Positions 23,176 through 34,020 of a DNA stretch of 64,000 nucleotides are shown here, piece after piece (within the stretch, counting starts at the first letter, position 1; every line of letters begins with the position of its first letter). The stretch spans positions 24,113,542-24,177,541 of the forward strand of contig NC_057924.1 of NCBI RefSeq assembly GCF_018873765.1. The letters run 5' to 3'. A program made the translations under genes and the position numbers. The notes under the pieces were generated by a model that made no database searches, was not told where the DNA came from, and was given only the letters and a program-made list of their open reading frames with translations. Origin of the DNA: Telopea speciosissima. Lineage: Eukaryota > Streptophyta > Magnoliopsida > Proteales > Proteaceae.

Positions 23176-23220
23176 TTCTAACATCTACCCAAAAAAAAAA
23201 AAAAATCCTTCTAACAGAGT
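23176..23220 (+). mobile_element. minimal LINE insertion (short tail plus poly-A)
   Basis: The motif TCCTTCTAACA occurs on both sides (about 23,172 and 23,206) of TCTACCC followed by about 15 A. The L1-type LINE at 48,255 ends in TTCACCC plus poly-A, so this looks like a LINE insertion truncated to its last few bases, flanked by its target duplication. Confidence 0.55.
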
Positions 23221-23852
23221 TCTTTGATCCCTGGGGAAAGTTTTACTTTAGTTGTTCATCCTTTTCTTCTGCCAATAATTTCTTCTCCTTTTCCTGATCA
23301 ATTTTGCGTTGCAAGGCCTCGAGGAGCATCCTCACATCTTCTTTCACCTTTGCATGCCTAGAGTTCATTGACTTCAATTCATCCAATGTTGCAAGATTGT
23401 CCAAGCATCTCTCTTTTTGAATCCAACGATTTCTTTTCCAAAGTCGATTTCTCTTCTTCTTCTTCATCCCTTCTCCTCTTCTGATCTTTTTCACCTTCCT
23501 CATCATCCTGATCTACACGCCAAGGCTCAAAATCATAATCTAAATTTTGTGGATCAATCTTCATCATCAATTCAGCAGAGTAGTTGGTGCATTTTAAGTA
23601 GAACCAGAATTTTTGAATTCCCAAATATGTCTCCCCAATAACATATTCTTTCCTTGACTTCAATTCAAATATGTCTCCCCCTTATTTCTTTAATTTTCAC
23701 AAGTTTTACAACAAATACTCATGGGAAGCATCATCCGTACTTTAATTTGTTTTTTCTCTTTCAACTGCTGCCTCATCCTACGGGGAAGTTTTAAAGGATC
23801 AAATTCAAAATCTGGAGGGTAATATTTTATTCAAAGCGTTCCTCTCTCCCAT

Positions 23853-24556
23853 CTTAATTTGCTTCTCAAAATCGAAAGAATTAAATCTAGCAGACTATGA
23901 ATAAGGAATTAATTAATGAAGTTGTTGCATCAACGTTGGAGACTTCACAGCCAGGAGACATGGGAGATGGACGGGGAAGAAGTAGCACGGCCCGGCATTA
24001 TATAATAGAGAAAATTGCCTAGATCTACTTAGGCACCATTTGATAACGTTACGCGTGTTTCAGTTCCGTTTCTCACAAAAAACGTGTTTTGGTGTTTTTG
24101 TTTGTAGAATGATGTTTCCGGATTGCAAAATAGTGTTTGATAAAACCTATTTCTTCAACAGTTTTGTGATGGTTATTGTAAATTACAGAAATGTCATTAA
24201 TACTATAACATATATAAAGTCAATGATGTTAGGACATTAAAAATTATTAAAAATCCAAATAAAGTGTATATTAAAAATAATAAGAAAAACAGAGATGCAC
24301 TAATAGGTTACTATAAATTACAGAAATGACATTAATACTATAAATTACAAAAGTTTATGGATCGATTAGACATATAAAAATTTTAAAGAATACAAATAGG
24401 AAATGTTTCATTCATTTTAGCATCTTCAAAACCAGAGAAGCAACAAAATTCATTCAAACTATCAACAAAAAAAGAAAGAAAAGAAAAAAAAAAAAAAAAA
24501 AAAACACAGAGAAGCAGGATGCTCATGATTGCCTTCTATGAATAGTTGAATAAAAA
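23853..24556. other. no gene; one MITE-like end
   Basis: From 24,030 the sequence GGCACCATTTGATAACG resembles the terminus of a common plant MITE, but no matching inverted end was found. The rest is AT-rich, with a poly-A tract at 24,484-24,504. Confidence 0.35.
24551..24556 (-). terminator. Pol III terminator of the tRNA-like gene
   Basis: A run of five T on the minus strand directly after the 3' end of the tRNA-like structure. Confidence 0.6.
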
Positions 24557-24647
24557 GTGTCATGGTGGATTCGAACCACCATCCCCTTGGAACATGCTTG
24601 AGACATCCTCATGTTCCAAGTGCTCTACCAATTTGAGCTAAAGACCC
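24557..24647 (-). tRNA. tRNA-like gene, isotype unresolved
   Basis: On the minus strand there is a D-arm AGCTCAAATTGGTAGAGC (good A box), a T-arm GGTGGTTCGAATCCACC (perfect B box and 5-bp stem), and an anticodon-arm stem CTTGG...CCAAG. The loop of that arm is 25 nt, which suggests an intron of about 18 nt; the bases at the anticodon position would be CAT (Met), but base 33 is A instead of U. The acceptor pairs five of seven bases. TTTTT follows immediately, a Pol III terminator. It may be a working intron-containing tRNA of a type I do not recognise, or a tRNA pseudogene. Confidence 0.65.
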
Positions 24648-26112
24648 AACAAGTAAAATTTGAAATTTACAAGTAACCATGAGACCATGCCACAAACCAT
24701 GTTTTAATGATAATACCCAATTGGGACTTTGCCACAACCCTTCCAAATGTTCTCACATGCATTGAACAAAACACGAGATCATGTAACAAAACAAGAAAAA
24801 AATTATTGAAGAGGACAATTAAAATCAATTGTTTCTTCATTAGATAACAAGTCATTGATGAACAACAAGTACACCATCCAGAACTAAGCTAATCTAACCC
24901 TGTCCAGCACCTTATCTAGTGCCAGATTTTCATTAAATCATAAGCACAATGTATATGTGAAGTGTTCCACTACAACATTATTTTTCCACTCATGTTCATC
25001 TTCTACGGCCTATCCATTAGATTTGCTTGATATTTTGGGTCATTGAAGGTCCCCCTGATTAGGTTCTTCGACCAAGATTTGAGGCTGATCCAAGCGTCTG
25101 ATGTTGTCAAATAAAAATCTCCAAGAAGCTAGATATACCCTGTTTTTTTTGGGTTTTCTGGACAGAATCAATTCTGAAATTATTAGAGATTTGTCCATCA
25201 GATTTGTCTGATATTTTTGGGCATTATCGACCCCTCTGAAAGGCCTCTTCAATCATGGGGTTCTTCTCCCCTATCTACCTACTATACTTGACTAGTATTG
25301 GGGACTCATCAGCAAAGGTAAGAGAAACCCAACCTCTATGGTCTCGTGTATAACGAACTTGTGCGTATTTTTTTGGGAATGTTCAGCATTGTAGACATGA
25401 ACCCATAATTGTCTCAACCGCCAAAGCATTTTCTTGATGTTCTACTGCTGCAACTGAATCTCATTCATAACTCTAGCTTGGGGAGAAATGTTTCGTATAG
25501 CATAGGTGAATCATTTGTAGTATAGCAATTGTGAGAAAAGTATGGCCAAAAAAAAAACAAATTGATTCAGACCAATTTGACATTTCCCTATGTTTTATTA
25601 GTACTTTCAAACTAGTTTGAAAAAATGTTTGAAATTCTTTTGAATTAGCTGAATAACAACGATTGCTCCAAAGATGGAAGAAAAACTCCCTTCCATCAGT
25701 AGACATACCCGTATCAAATATCTCCTTTAGTCCCCACAAGCTTTTCAATTTTCTTTATCTCCAAAGGGCTTCTATATGGCAAATGGATATCTTCTTTTCA
25801 AAAGGCAAAAGGGTTGCAGAAAGCATCTGGCATAATCTTATTCATTTCCCTTCTCTCCAGTAATTGGTTTACCTCTTGGAGAGAGTTTGAGATGAGTTGG
25901 TCACCCCCTTCCAATTTCAAGGTGCTACTCAAAGCTAGCAATATAAGCCTTATGCCACAAGCTAGGTAGAGTTCTGTGGAAAATCACACTTCTGGTCTTT
26001 GGATGGGAGGTGGGAAAGAATGGGATGAAGTATTTGGAAGAAACATAAGAGTACATTTTAAGCTATGTATAGAACAATCTAATTTCTGGGATTTAAAGTG
26101 TGTGAGATATTG
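24648..26112. other. no gene recognised
   Basis: Several short frames on both strands, none with a family motif. Two related blocks (about 25,010-25,075 and 25,190-25,250), each containing GAGATTTGCT/GATTTGTCTGATATTTT-like text, suggest an old local duplication. Confidence 0.4.
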
Positions 26113-26540
26113 TAAACGTAAATGGGCTGGGCCCAAGTAGTGCGCCCATGAGGGGCTGGCCGCGCGAGACCCGAGCTCTGGAGGGGTCGGTCACTTAAGT
26201 GACCAATCCCTCCCCTTTTCTATTCGGTCTAGACCTCTAGTGGAAGTCGACCATGTGAGAGGGGCGTCCAGGGTTTTGTCTATAAATAAGTATTAGGCCT
26301 AAACCCTAATACAATTAATTTCATATCTTTTGAGAAGCCGTCTCTCTCCCTTTCTTTCAAGTTCTGTGTTATCCTAGGGTTTCCATCGTTGCCTTGGGTT
26401 TTGTGGTGTGGAGTTCTTCTTCGTGGAGAAACCTTCCGAGATTATTCGTGATCGTGACCTGCTCGTAATTGCAAGCCGCATTCGATCATCCTTTCCGCTG
26501 CTATTCCATTCAGTTCAGGTAATCCCTAAACCTCTGTGAT
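26113..26540 (+). promoter_or_regulatory. promoter- or LTR-like block
   Basis: GC-richer than its surroundings. It has a TATA-like TATAAATAAG at 26,281, about 30 bp later a leader-like CCTAATACAATT, then a CT-rich leader that ends in TTCAG followed by GTAATCC, like a splice donor. No ORF follows. It could be the U3-R-U5 of a solo LTR or the leader exon of a lost gene; no duplication confirms either. Confidence 0.3.
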
Positions 26541-27999
26541 TAATGAAATGCTAATATGTTAACAGATATGAACACGAGAAGTACAGAACAAGGGTCCCAA
26601 AGAATTGTGAAAGGCATTTTTCTTAATGACAGCAAAATGCTGATTCTATGGAAACAGTAGAGAAGGAAAATATGTTCTTGATTGATAATCTTGGATAAGA
26701 GCAAAGTAATCCAATGAATTTAAGCTCTCATGCCCACTGTCATTCTTTTCTTCTTTTACTGTGCTTTGGTCTAATAATAGACTATGTGGATAATGGCCTC
26801 TTTTGCTTCATTTTGGGGGGTTTGTTTTGTTGGCTGGATAGGATTTCCCCCAAGGCTTTTTGACTATTACGGTTGTCTCTAGCTTGTTAGTTTTTCACAA
26901 TGAAAGCTGAAGATCTTCAATAAGTGACTATTGTATCATTGAAAATGAAATTCTCAAATGAGGAACATAACTAACTAACCACCACTATCTAATAAACACA
27001 TCGGCCAACTTATACCAGTTACATAACAATTGAAATCTCTACTTAAAAATTAATTACTTTTCATGGGGTAAGGGTGATTATTTCACCCCATCATATGTTT
27101 GGACAGGGACAAAACTTTGGATGCCATGATATTCGAATCTAATTCTACTGGTATTCTAACATCGATCATATGCTCTGTTCTCAAAAGGACAACGGTCCTA
27201 CACCCCAATCATATTCTTTTAGAATAAAAACATGCCAGTGATGCCACAATGTTTTCGATTGCAAAGCACGTAAAACACTTGCTCAGATTAATTTAAAAAT
27301 GGAAGAAAGAACGCTAACCAGTGCCCGCGTGCAAAATGACCAGCTCACCCACCTGGAAGATGGAAAGGATCAGGGGTGCGCCAATCATTTCACGCGCAGC
27401 TGTGCCTGGCGCAGGTACATGCCGTACTATAGCACCAGTTAGCATTCCTTTCCCCTTTAAAAATTGTATTGAGAATGACTTGTGATGGTCTCCTTAAGTA
27501 CTTGTAAAAACAGATTACATTTAAGTGCTTTTTAAGATTCGTAGTTATATACTCAGAATCTGGATCCATATTGGATTGTAAATTGATATTATTGCCTTGA
27601 GCATGAGAGATTACATGAGTGTATATATATAGGTAAGGTGAGAAGAATCCACAAGATTGGAAAGTCAATCACCATAACCATATAGAGAGAGATGTGATTG
27701 AGAGAATATAGAGATTGAGAGAGATTACATACAATAATAAAAAGATATATAATGAAAAAGTAGGATGGCATGGGATTGCATGCAATGATGGTAAATATGT
27801 GTGATTGCATGCAATGATGGTAGGTACCAAGATGGAAGGCTATTATGACTGATAATCCATATCAGAATTGGCCTGCCAAGAAAATGAACTTCATCTCAAC
27901 TCCAGGAATTGGGGCTTTTCCAGAATCGGTCGGAGCAAGTTCGGAGGAGGATCGGAGGGAGAGGGATACCTTTAAAAACCTGACACTTCAGATTGAAGG
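26541..27999. other. no gene recognised
   Basis: AT-rich intergenic DNA downstream of NAP1. Two tandem copies of GTGATTGCATGCAATGATGG-like text occur at about 27,770-27,825. Confidence 0.4.
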
Positions 28000-28015
28000 A
28001 CGAAGTTAAATGGTT

Positions 28016-28021
28016 TTTATT
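28016..28021 (-). terminator. candidate polyadenylation signal of NAP1
   Basis: AATAAA on the minus strand, about 390 nt past the NAP1 stop codon. The intervening 3' UTR (28,022-28,407) holds no continuing coding sequence. Confidence 0.45.
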
Positions 28022-28407
28022 GAAAATTCAAGAGATCTCCCGAGTAATTAGACAAAAGCAAAAGTGAAACACCACTAAAATTTGGGTGGAAGCAACAGAA
28101 CATCAGTCTCAAGCATTGGAACAAAACCCATATATATTGGAAGAAAAGTTCTTAAGAAGTTCACAACACTGGGTACCCAGAGGAAACCCAAACCACCCCC
28201 GCCCCCTTCCTCTCCCCCACAACACCAAAGGGGGAAATCAAAAAAAGAAAGAAAAAACTCTAAAAAAAAGTATAATCACTATAATATTGCTAACAAAGAA
28301 GATAAAGGAAACCCAAAAAAGTCTCTTCACCCTGCTCTCTCGTACTCTCCAATCCACAGAATCCCACTTAGACACAAGTCACCCAGTCTTTGTGTCGGCT
28401 CTACACA

Positions 28408-31400
28408 TTACTGCTGCTTACACTCTGGAGGCCTCTCACCTTGTGGACCTTCCCTAGTTTGGGCTCTCCCACTCTTCTGTAGTTTACAGAGTCAAATGGA
28501 CACATTATAAGCTTTAATCAAACCAATAATGCTAAGGAATAAAAAGATTACACGATAATTCTAATCTCTTACCTTGTGTCCAGCTGATGGCTGTGAGAAC
28601 ATCAGAAACAAATGGTGTTAGGTCAGGACTGAAAAAAGAGTTAAGTAAATAACAGTCAAAAAATATTCATAAAATTGTGTACCTTCTTCCTGCTCTTGCT
28701 TTCCTCTTCATCTTCATCATCATCATCATCCTCGTCCTCATCATCTTCATCATCATCCTCGTCCTCATCATCATCCTCGTCCTCATCATCTTCATCTTCC
28801 TCGTCATCATCTTCTTCTTCAGCATCCTCATCTTCTTCTTCATCGTCATCTCCTTCTATATCTTCAAACTCATCATCTTGAACAGCCTCCCCTGTAAACC
28901 ATGACACAGCATGGGGTATAATTTTGTCTCGGATGGTTGACCTACACAAGGCATCAGACAAACCCAGTTCATTCCAAATGGCACATGCAATGGTTTGGAA
29001 AGGTCAAGGAAAGATACTCAAATCTGACTGGAAGAAGGGGGGGAAAGATTTCAAACATTCAAATAAATTACATCATATTTGAATAAATATTTCAGCCAGC
29101 ATTTTCACATCTTATAAAGTTTCGAATGACTAGCAATTTCCGTTGGATCTCCGAAGAAAACAAAATACAAGAAATATGTTAGAATTCAGGGAGCTCTACC
29201 CATAAGAATGAATTTACTTACCCAATGTCATAGTCTTGTTCCATTTGATTTTGAAGCTGCTCAGCCTGTCAAGGAAAGAATATCAATTAACGAACATTAA
29301 GCTCCTAAATGGCCTAATGACGAGTACTAATACAATACTTACAGTCTCTTCATCAATATCATCGTCATCCTCGGGAACCTGAGGAGGATTGAAGAAGTTG
29401 AAGAAACTTTCGCAGTCCTTAGTTTTGGTGATGGGCTTGGCATTCTTGGATCCCTTTCTTGGCTTCTTTTTCAAGACCTTCTGTGTCAAGCTTTTCCCAG
29501 GACACCATTTAATCTCCGTCCTACAACACAACCAAAATAAAGTGCAATATAAGGAAAGAAGAGTACACAAGAACAATATCACAAAAACTTCTACGGTCGG
29601 TTGCAAACAGACTTACCCTATTGCTTTCCCTAGAATTGGCTCATCATCGTCAATCATGTGGTATGTTTTTGTTAGTACTGAATTTTTGAAGTAAGGATTA
29701 GGATCAAAGAAGAATTCAAGCTTGAAACCCTTAGGATCATCAATCCTAAACCACTTGATATTTTTGAGATACTTGAGAGCCCCTTCATCATGCTCCGAGA
29801 TCTGGAGTCCGGAAAAAGCAAAATCAAAATAAACAATACTGAAACAACAAGCAGTACAAAACGCATGGCTAATTCCATCACCATACCTCCTCAGCTAAGA
29901 CTTCATTAGTCTTCATTGCAGTGAGCCAAAAATTAGGCACCCCTTTCTCTGGACAAGTGTATATAACTAGTTAATAAAGATGCAAGCAAATTAAGTCATC
30001 CATAATTTCTATTTTCTTGTACCTTCTGCAGTTTTATCTTCTCCTTCTTGGTCTGTCTCAGGTTCATTGGAAACTACTCCTTCAACTTCAACTACACCAT
30101 TCACAATTTCATATCGCTGGAAAGAGTACAAAAGAACGACTGAGCAGAGTTGGACAAAATAGAGAAAAGTACAAACATCTTAGAACTATCAGCAGCCAAA
30201 CAATAAATACCAGCAAAGCTACAAAATGAAGGACTCTTGGACGGGCATACCCTATGAGTGTTCACCTATACTTGGACCATTTACACCCCCCCCCCCCCAA
30301 AGAACCCATGCTGGACAAGATGGGACAAGGGTGTGGCTGCAAATATATGAGTTTAGGATAGCAAATCCGTATCTATTCCATTCTGTATTGAAACTCCTCC
30401 GTTGTTTTATTGTTTGTATTTTATTCTGAATATTTGGATCCAATTCCTTGCTTGGGCTCACCCAGCGTTAACCCTGATCTGATAATGTTGTAAGTCATAT
30501 ATAACTTGCAGTCAAAAATTAATCCACATAAATGCCTGGATAGTTATAAACATCCTTGTATTAATTATACATTACTCCTATCTAATTATGTTTGGAGCTC
30601 TTAATATATTGCTAGTTCAAAATGTATTGTTCTGCTACTATAAACAGCATCTTTCATTAGATATTACCATACGTGATTGCCTGATTGCCAAACTCATGGT
30701 ACCAGAATCTCCATATCTAAGATTTTGAAGGTTAAAGCATATTCAACTACTAGACATATCCATACCAAACACACCCTCACCATAACCCATGTAATAAAAG
30801 GCGACATAAGCTATCGTTCTCAATCAGTAATGTATAAAGCAAACCCAACAGACTCCTTGCTACAAAGCTGTATAATAATGAATTATATATAAAAGACAAT
30901 AAAACATTTTTAAATTTTTATTTATTCACGAAAATTTAAAGAAAATGAGATATCATACCTTGGTGTACCGTGGTTCATACAGCTTCTGGTATTTTGCCTC
31001 AAGTGCTGCTCTCTCCTCAAAAAATTTAGCCTCCAGTTCATCATGTTGACCCTGCAAATCAAGAAAGCATTAGAAGGATCAGGGACCAGAAAATTCATCA
31101 TTAAAAACGAGAAAAAAAAAAAGAAGAAGAAAAACAATAGCATCTCTTGCCCTCGAGCATTCTTCAAGCAATCAAAACAAAGGCAGAGGGAAAAGGATAA
31201 AAGCATTATCACATAGAAAGTGAATATTAAACTACTGATGTCCCAATGTGCAAATTGTCTAACCATGGAAATGGATAATCGGCAGGAAAATCTAAAGAGC
31301 CAGGAGAGAAGAAAGAATATAAGGATCAAAAGTATTGGAGTAAAGAAGAATGAACAGAAAATTAGCAGGAAGCAGAAAATCTAACTGACAAGCATAAATG

Positions 31401-33322
31401 AAGCTAGAAAAACTTGTAGAAATTAAACCAGCTCACATAAAAGATAATTAATGGTCACAAACAATACCTGCGCGCAAATTGTACAATGAATGGAATTGAA
31501 TAAACATAACAAATCATATGACCGAGGATGAAGCATAACTTTCTCGCTGCAGCTTATAAAGCATCAAAAGGGATGCAAAAACACTATGCAGGATGAAGCA
31601 CAACTTTGTCGCTGTAGCTTATAAAGAATCAAAAGGGATGCAAAAACATCACCATGCAAACATAAAGTTGGTTCAAATATGAAGACTAATCCAGATATGT
31701 AGAAAATTTACGTTTTACAATTCCTTTTCCTGCCAACAATAAATAAATTTAATAAATGGAAATCGTTACAGTTTTAAATGCAGATTGACCATCGATCAAG
31801 AGGCTCCATGAGAATTATAAATGACCTGTTTAACTACACTGGAGCAGCTTGTCACGGACTCAAATTCCTCTGAGTCTCCCACCAATCCCCACATTGGCCA
31901 GCTTTGGGGAGGGTCTTGGGCTTCTTATAAGCAGGGTATGGTTTCCTCCCCCCTAATAATGCATTTTTAGGGTGATTGGATTGGACCGTAACATATGAAA
32001 TCAGAGTCAGACAAACAGATGTTGGGGATGTGGGTTGGGAGCACTGCAGTGTGGGTCCCACATAGAGATCCCCAAGGAGTGCATCAGGGATTGAGTAGGG
32101 GAGATTGTCATGGAATATTCAAACTCCTCCTTGCTCAATGCTACATAGGCTATCTTTGGAGAGAGCCTTGGGCTTATAGGTGGGGTAAGGTTTCCTCCCC
32201 CTAATAGATGCATCTTTTGAGGTGGTTGGACTAGACCCTGACAAGCTGCTCCATTACTTAAAGAAATAAGCAACTACATCGAAATGATTGGGTCTCATCC
32301 CCCTAATGAAAATGAAATTGGCCAAGCTTCACAAGGAAAAATAATAGCGTGCTGAAACAGAAAATTCAAAATTGATTGCAGACCGATATACCATAATCTG
32401 TTCATGGCTTCATGCACATGCGATAAACCATCACAATGCTGGCATTTCAGCCAACACTTCGATCCTCTGTGGTGTAAAGATAGAAAGAAACAGGTAACAC
32501 ATAATTTGGTGATGCAACCACCCAACCAATGCTCTAAGTAACAAAAACAGTACCCACCATATTACACTCATATTTTGGCTAAATCAATCCATATTTTTCT
32601 AATCTATAACTCATGAATCAAACCTTTGAGAGAGAAAGAAAACAGAGAAGAGAAGTTCACAATAGATAGAACAAATCCCCATCTATAACGTCAAGGAAAT
32701 AAACCATAAGTGATCTACAGCCAATGAAGAGTTTCCAATTAAACAGCAAGTTAGGGTTTAGCTACTATACAAACTTGGGGAGACGCTGTAAAGTTCCCCA
32801 CCAGTAAAAATACACCTTGAAATCTATGGCAAAAAAAAAATTTGGGGAAGCGCAGGGAACAGTTTAAGTGCAAAGAACAAATAAGACGAACCTGAATCTC
32901 TCTGAGAACCTCGACACGCTTCCTGACATTTGGAGATAGAGTTTCAAGAACATCAGAGTGTTGTCCAGCCAGATGTTGAAGCTTGTCCTGTACAAACCCA
33001 ATCAACCATAGAGCCACAGCCAAACCCAACAGAAAAAAATCTATATACAGGGAACAACTTGAACTCAAGGCCAAAAAAAGTAGAAAAATCTCACCTTTAG
33101 AGAAGTAACAAGACTTAGAGCTGCATAAGATATCATGTAACAGGTGAAGATAAGGCTTAAAAATACCTTAAAATCAACAAAACTGAAAACGAAAAAGGAT
33201 GGAAATCAAATGGAGAGAGATTAAGATTGATGATGAAGGTTAGTAGTCACTATACCAGCAGCGGCGCCTGGAAGGGCGGAGTTAAGATCGGCCATGTTGA
33301 ACTGATCCTTGTTGTTACTCAT
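28408..33322 (-). CDS. NAP1: nucleosome assembly protein 1 (histone chaperone)
   Basis: Histone H2A-H2B chaperone shuttling between cytosol and nucleus. Twelve exons, all with GT-AG borders and consistent phases: 33322-33256, 33120-33095, 32987-32892, 31051-30959, 30116-30023, 29948-29887, 29801-29617, 29520-29343, 29265-29222, 28941-28683, 28590-28573, 28476-28408. They total 1191 nt, 396 residues, close to the plant family length. Domains: dimerisation helix (about 30-95, with [14 protein letters not shown] and [10 protein letters not shown]-like text), NAP fold (about 95-300) with DPNPYFKN and [11 protein letters not shown], basic cluster [12 protein letters not shown] (about 222-233), [17 protein letters not shown], and a long Asp/Glu tail (about 304-362). 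The C-terminus [10 protein letters not shown] is a CaaX prenylation box. The start was chosen from [13 protein letters not shown], which matches plant NAP1 starts. Exons 2 (26 nt) and 11 (18 nt) are microexons. No disabling change was seen. Confidence 0.95.
31526..31650. repeat. tandem duplication in NAP1 intron 3
   Basis: Two copies of about 60-65 bp, GGATGAAGCATAACTTTCTC and GGATGAAGCACAACTTTGTC onward, lie head to tail (31,526-31,590 and 31,591-31,650). Confidence 0.8.
31850..32243 (+). mobile_element. TRIM retroelement in NAP1 intron 3
   Basis: Two short direct repeats, 31,850-31,993 and 32,106-32,243, both start TGTCAYGGA and end in ACA. Between them are only 112 bp. A sequence like a methionine-tRNA primer site (ATCAGAGTC) follows the first repeat, and a purine tract GTAGGGGAGAT precedes the second. 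This is the plan of a terminal-repeat retrotransposon in miniature. AGCT flanks both ends; without the element the site reads GGAGCAGCTGCTCC, a perfect palindrome. It has no coding capacity and lies opposite to NAP1. Confidence 0.75.
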
Positions 33323-33397
33323 GATGCGTGATGATAATAAAACTCTAGGGTCTATACACAAAAGAAAACTTTAGAACTTTTTTGAAATAGTGTATCA
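33323..33397 (-). promoter_or_regulatory. NAP1 5' leader / immediate upstream region
   Basis: Only about 75 bp separate the NAP1 start codon from the truncated copia element at 33,398. Therefore most of the present upstream sequence, and probably the promoter, is retroelement-derived. No TATA box was identified. Confidence 0.4.
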
Positions 33398-34020
33398 TGG
33401 AAGAGCAAGAAACAGAGTGTTGTGGCTCGATCTAGTGCTGAGTCAGAATATCGAGCCATGGCACAATTGACTTGTGAATTAATGTGGATACAACAATTAC
33501 TGTCTGAGGTGGGCTTCAAGATTCTAGTTCCTATCTAGCTATAGTGTGATAACCAGGCAGCGGTTCATATTGCTTCTAATCCTGTGTTTCATGAGAGGAC
33601 GAAACACATTGAAATTGACTGCCATTTTGTTCGTGAAAAGATGCAAAATGGATTGATTCTTCCAAGTCATGTTCGAACCGGAGAACAACTTGCTGATGTG
33701 CTTACTAAACCTTTAGGTAATGGGAGGATAGAATATATTTGTTACAACCTGGGCATGATTGATATATATGCTCCAGCTTGAGGGGGAGTGTTAGACGCCA
33801 TATCGAGGGCCCAAACAGGGTCTCGGGATTAGCACCTGATGCTAATCCCGAGACACATATTTTGGGCATTAAGTGAAGCCCTTTTGGGTCTTTTCCCTTA
33901 CCCTACTCCTTATATTGTCTTGTCTCTTTTCTCTTTGGGGTTAATAGAGAATTGATTACGGCTGCAACTCTTCTCTCCCTCTCTTCTTCTTCTCTTCTTC
34001 TTCTTCTCTGGTTTTCCACA
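33398..34020 (+). mobile_element. copia 3' end: RNase H fragment plus LTR
   Basis: The plus strand reads WKSKKQ-like code, then [38 protein letters not shown] and [12 protein letters not shown], the end of copia RNase H with one internal stop. It stops at about 33,779, followed by a purine tract GAGGGGGAG and an LTR (33,789-34,020) starting TGTTAGACG and ending TTCCACA. Everything 5' of RNase H is missing. It abuts NAP1's 5' leader on one side and a gypsy gag relic on the other. Confidence 0.88.
33789..34020 (+). repeat. copia 3' LTR upstream of NAP1
   Basis: 232 bp, TG...CA ends. It contains a 14-bp inverted pair (CTCGGGATTAGCA and TGCTAATCCCGAG) at about 33,818-33,853 that can form a hairpin, a TATATTGTC-like element, and a CTT-rich 3' part. 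Confidence 0.8.

Larger units (their letters stand above)
22191..23852 (-). pseudogene. YJU2 splicing-factor retro-pseudogene (CWC16 family)
   Basis: YJU2 (CWC16/CCDC94) helps activate the spliceosome for the first step. Reading the minus strand from the ATG at 23,852 through small frameshifts gives MGERNALNK, KVRMMLPMSI, KSRKEYVIGETYLGIQKFW, KIDPQN, FEPWR, LDSKREM, LDELKSMNSRHA and MLLEALQR, which follow the plant protein in order with no intron. An acidic run and SKRIKVS follow. The C-terminal end, with VQSLCERL before the stop, lies at 22,191-22,385 beyond a LINE fragment. The CxxC zinc residues of the N-terminal region are mostly disrupted. At least four frame breaks, a premature stop near 23,243 and the LINE insertion make it non-functional. 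The lack of introns suggests reverse transcription of an mRNA. Confidence 0.75.

Noticed and set aside
22386-23852. Template-switch chimera of YJU2 mRNA and LINE RNA
   Set aside because: A YJU2-like C-terminus is found on the far side of the LINE piece, so insertion into an existing pseudogene is simpler. Kept as a point to test.
24557-24647. Assigning the tRNA-like gene as elongator tRNA-Met
   Set aside because: CAT falls at the anticodon position, but base 33 and the body do not match plant tRNA-Met as I remember it; isotype left open.
26113-26540. Calling a solo LTR
   Set aside because: TATA-like box and leader are suggestive, but no terminal pair with a target duplication could be defined.
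28082-28510. Overlapping plus-strand frames of 123-142 codons
   Set aside because: They cover the NAP1 3' UTR and last exons on the opposite strand and show no family motif.
28675-28904. Plus-strand frames made almost only of serine or of hydrophobic residues
   Set aside because: They are shadows of the GAT/GAG-rich acidic tail exon of NAP1 on the other strand.
31841-32252. DNA transposon with 13-bp terminal inverted repeats in NAP1 intron 3
   Set aside because: The inverted ends are the two halves of a palindromic target; the inside has LTR-like direct repeats, a primer-like site and a purine tract, so TRIM fits better.
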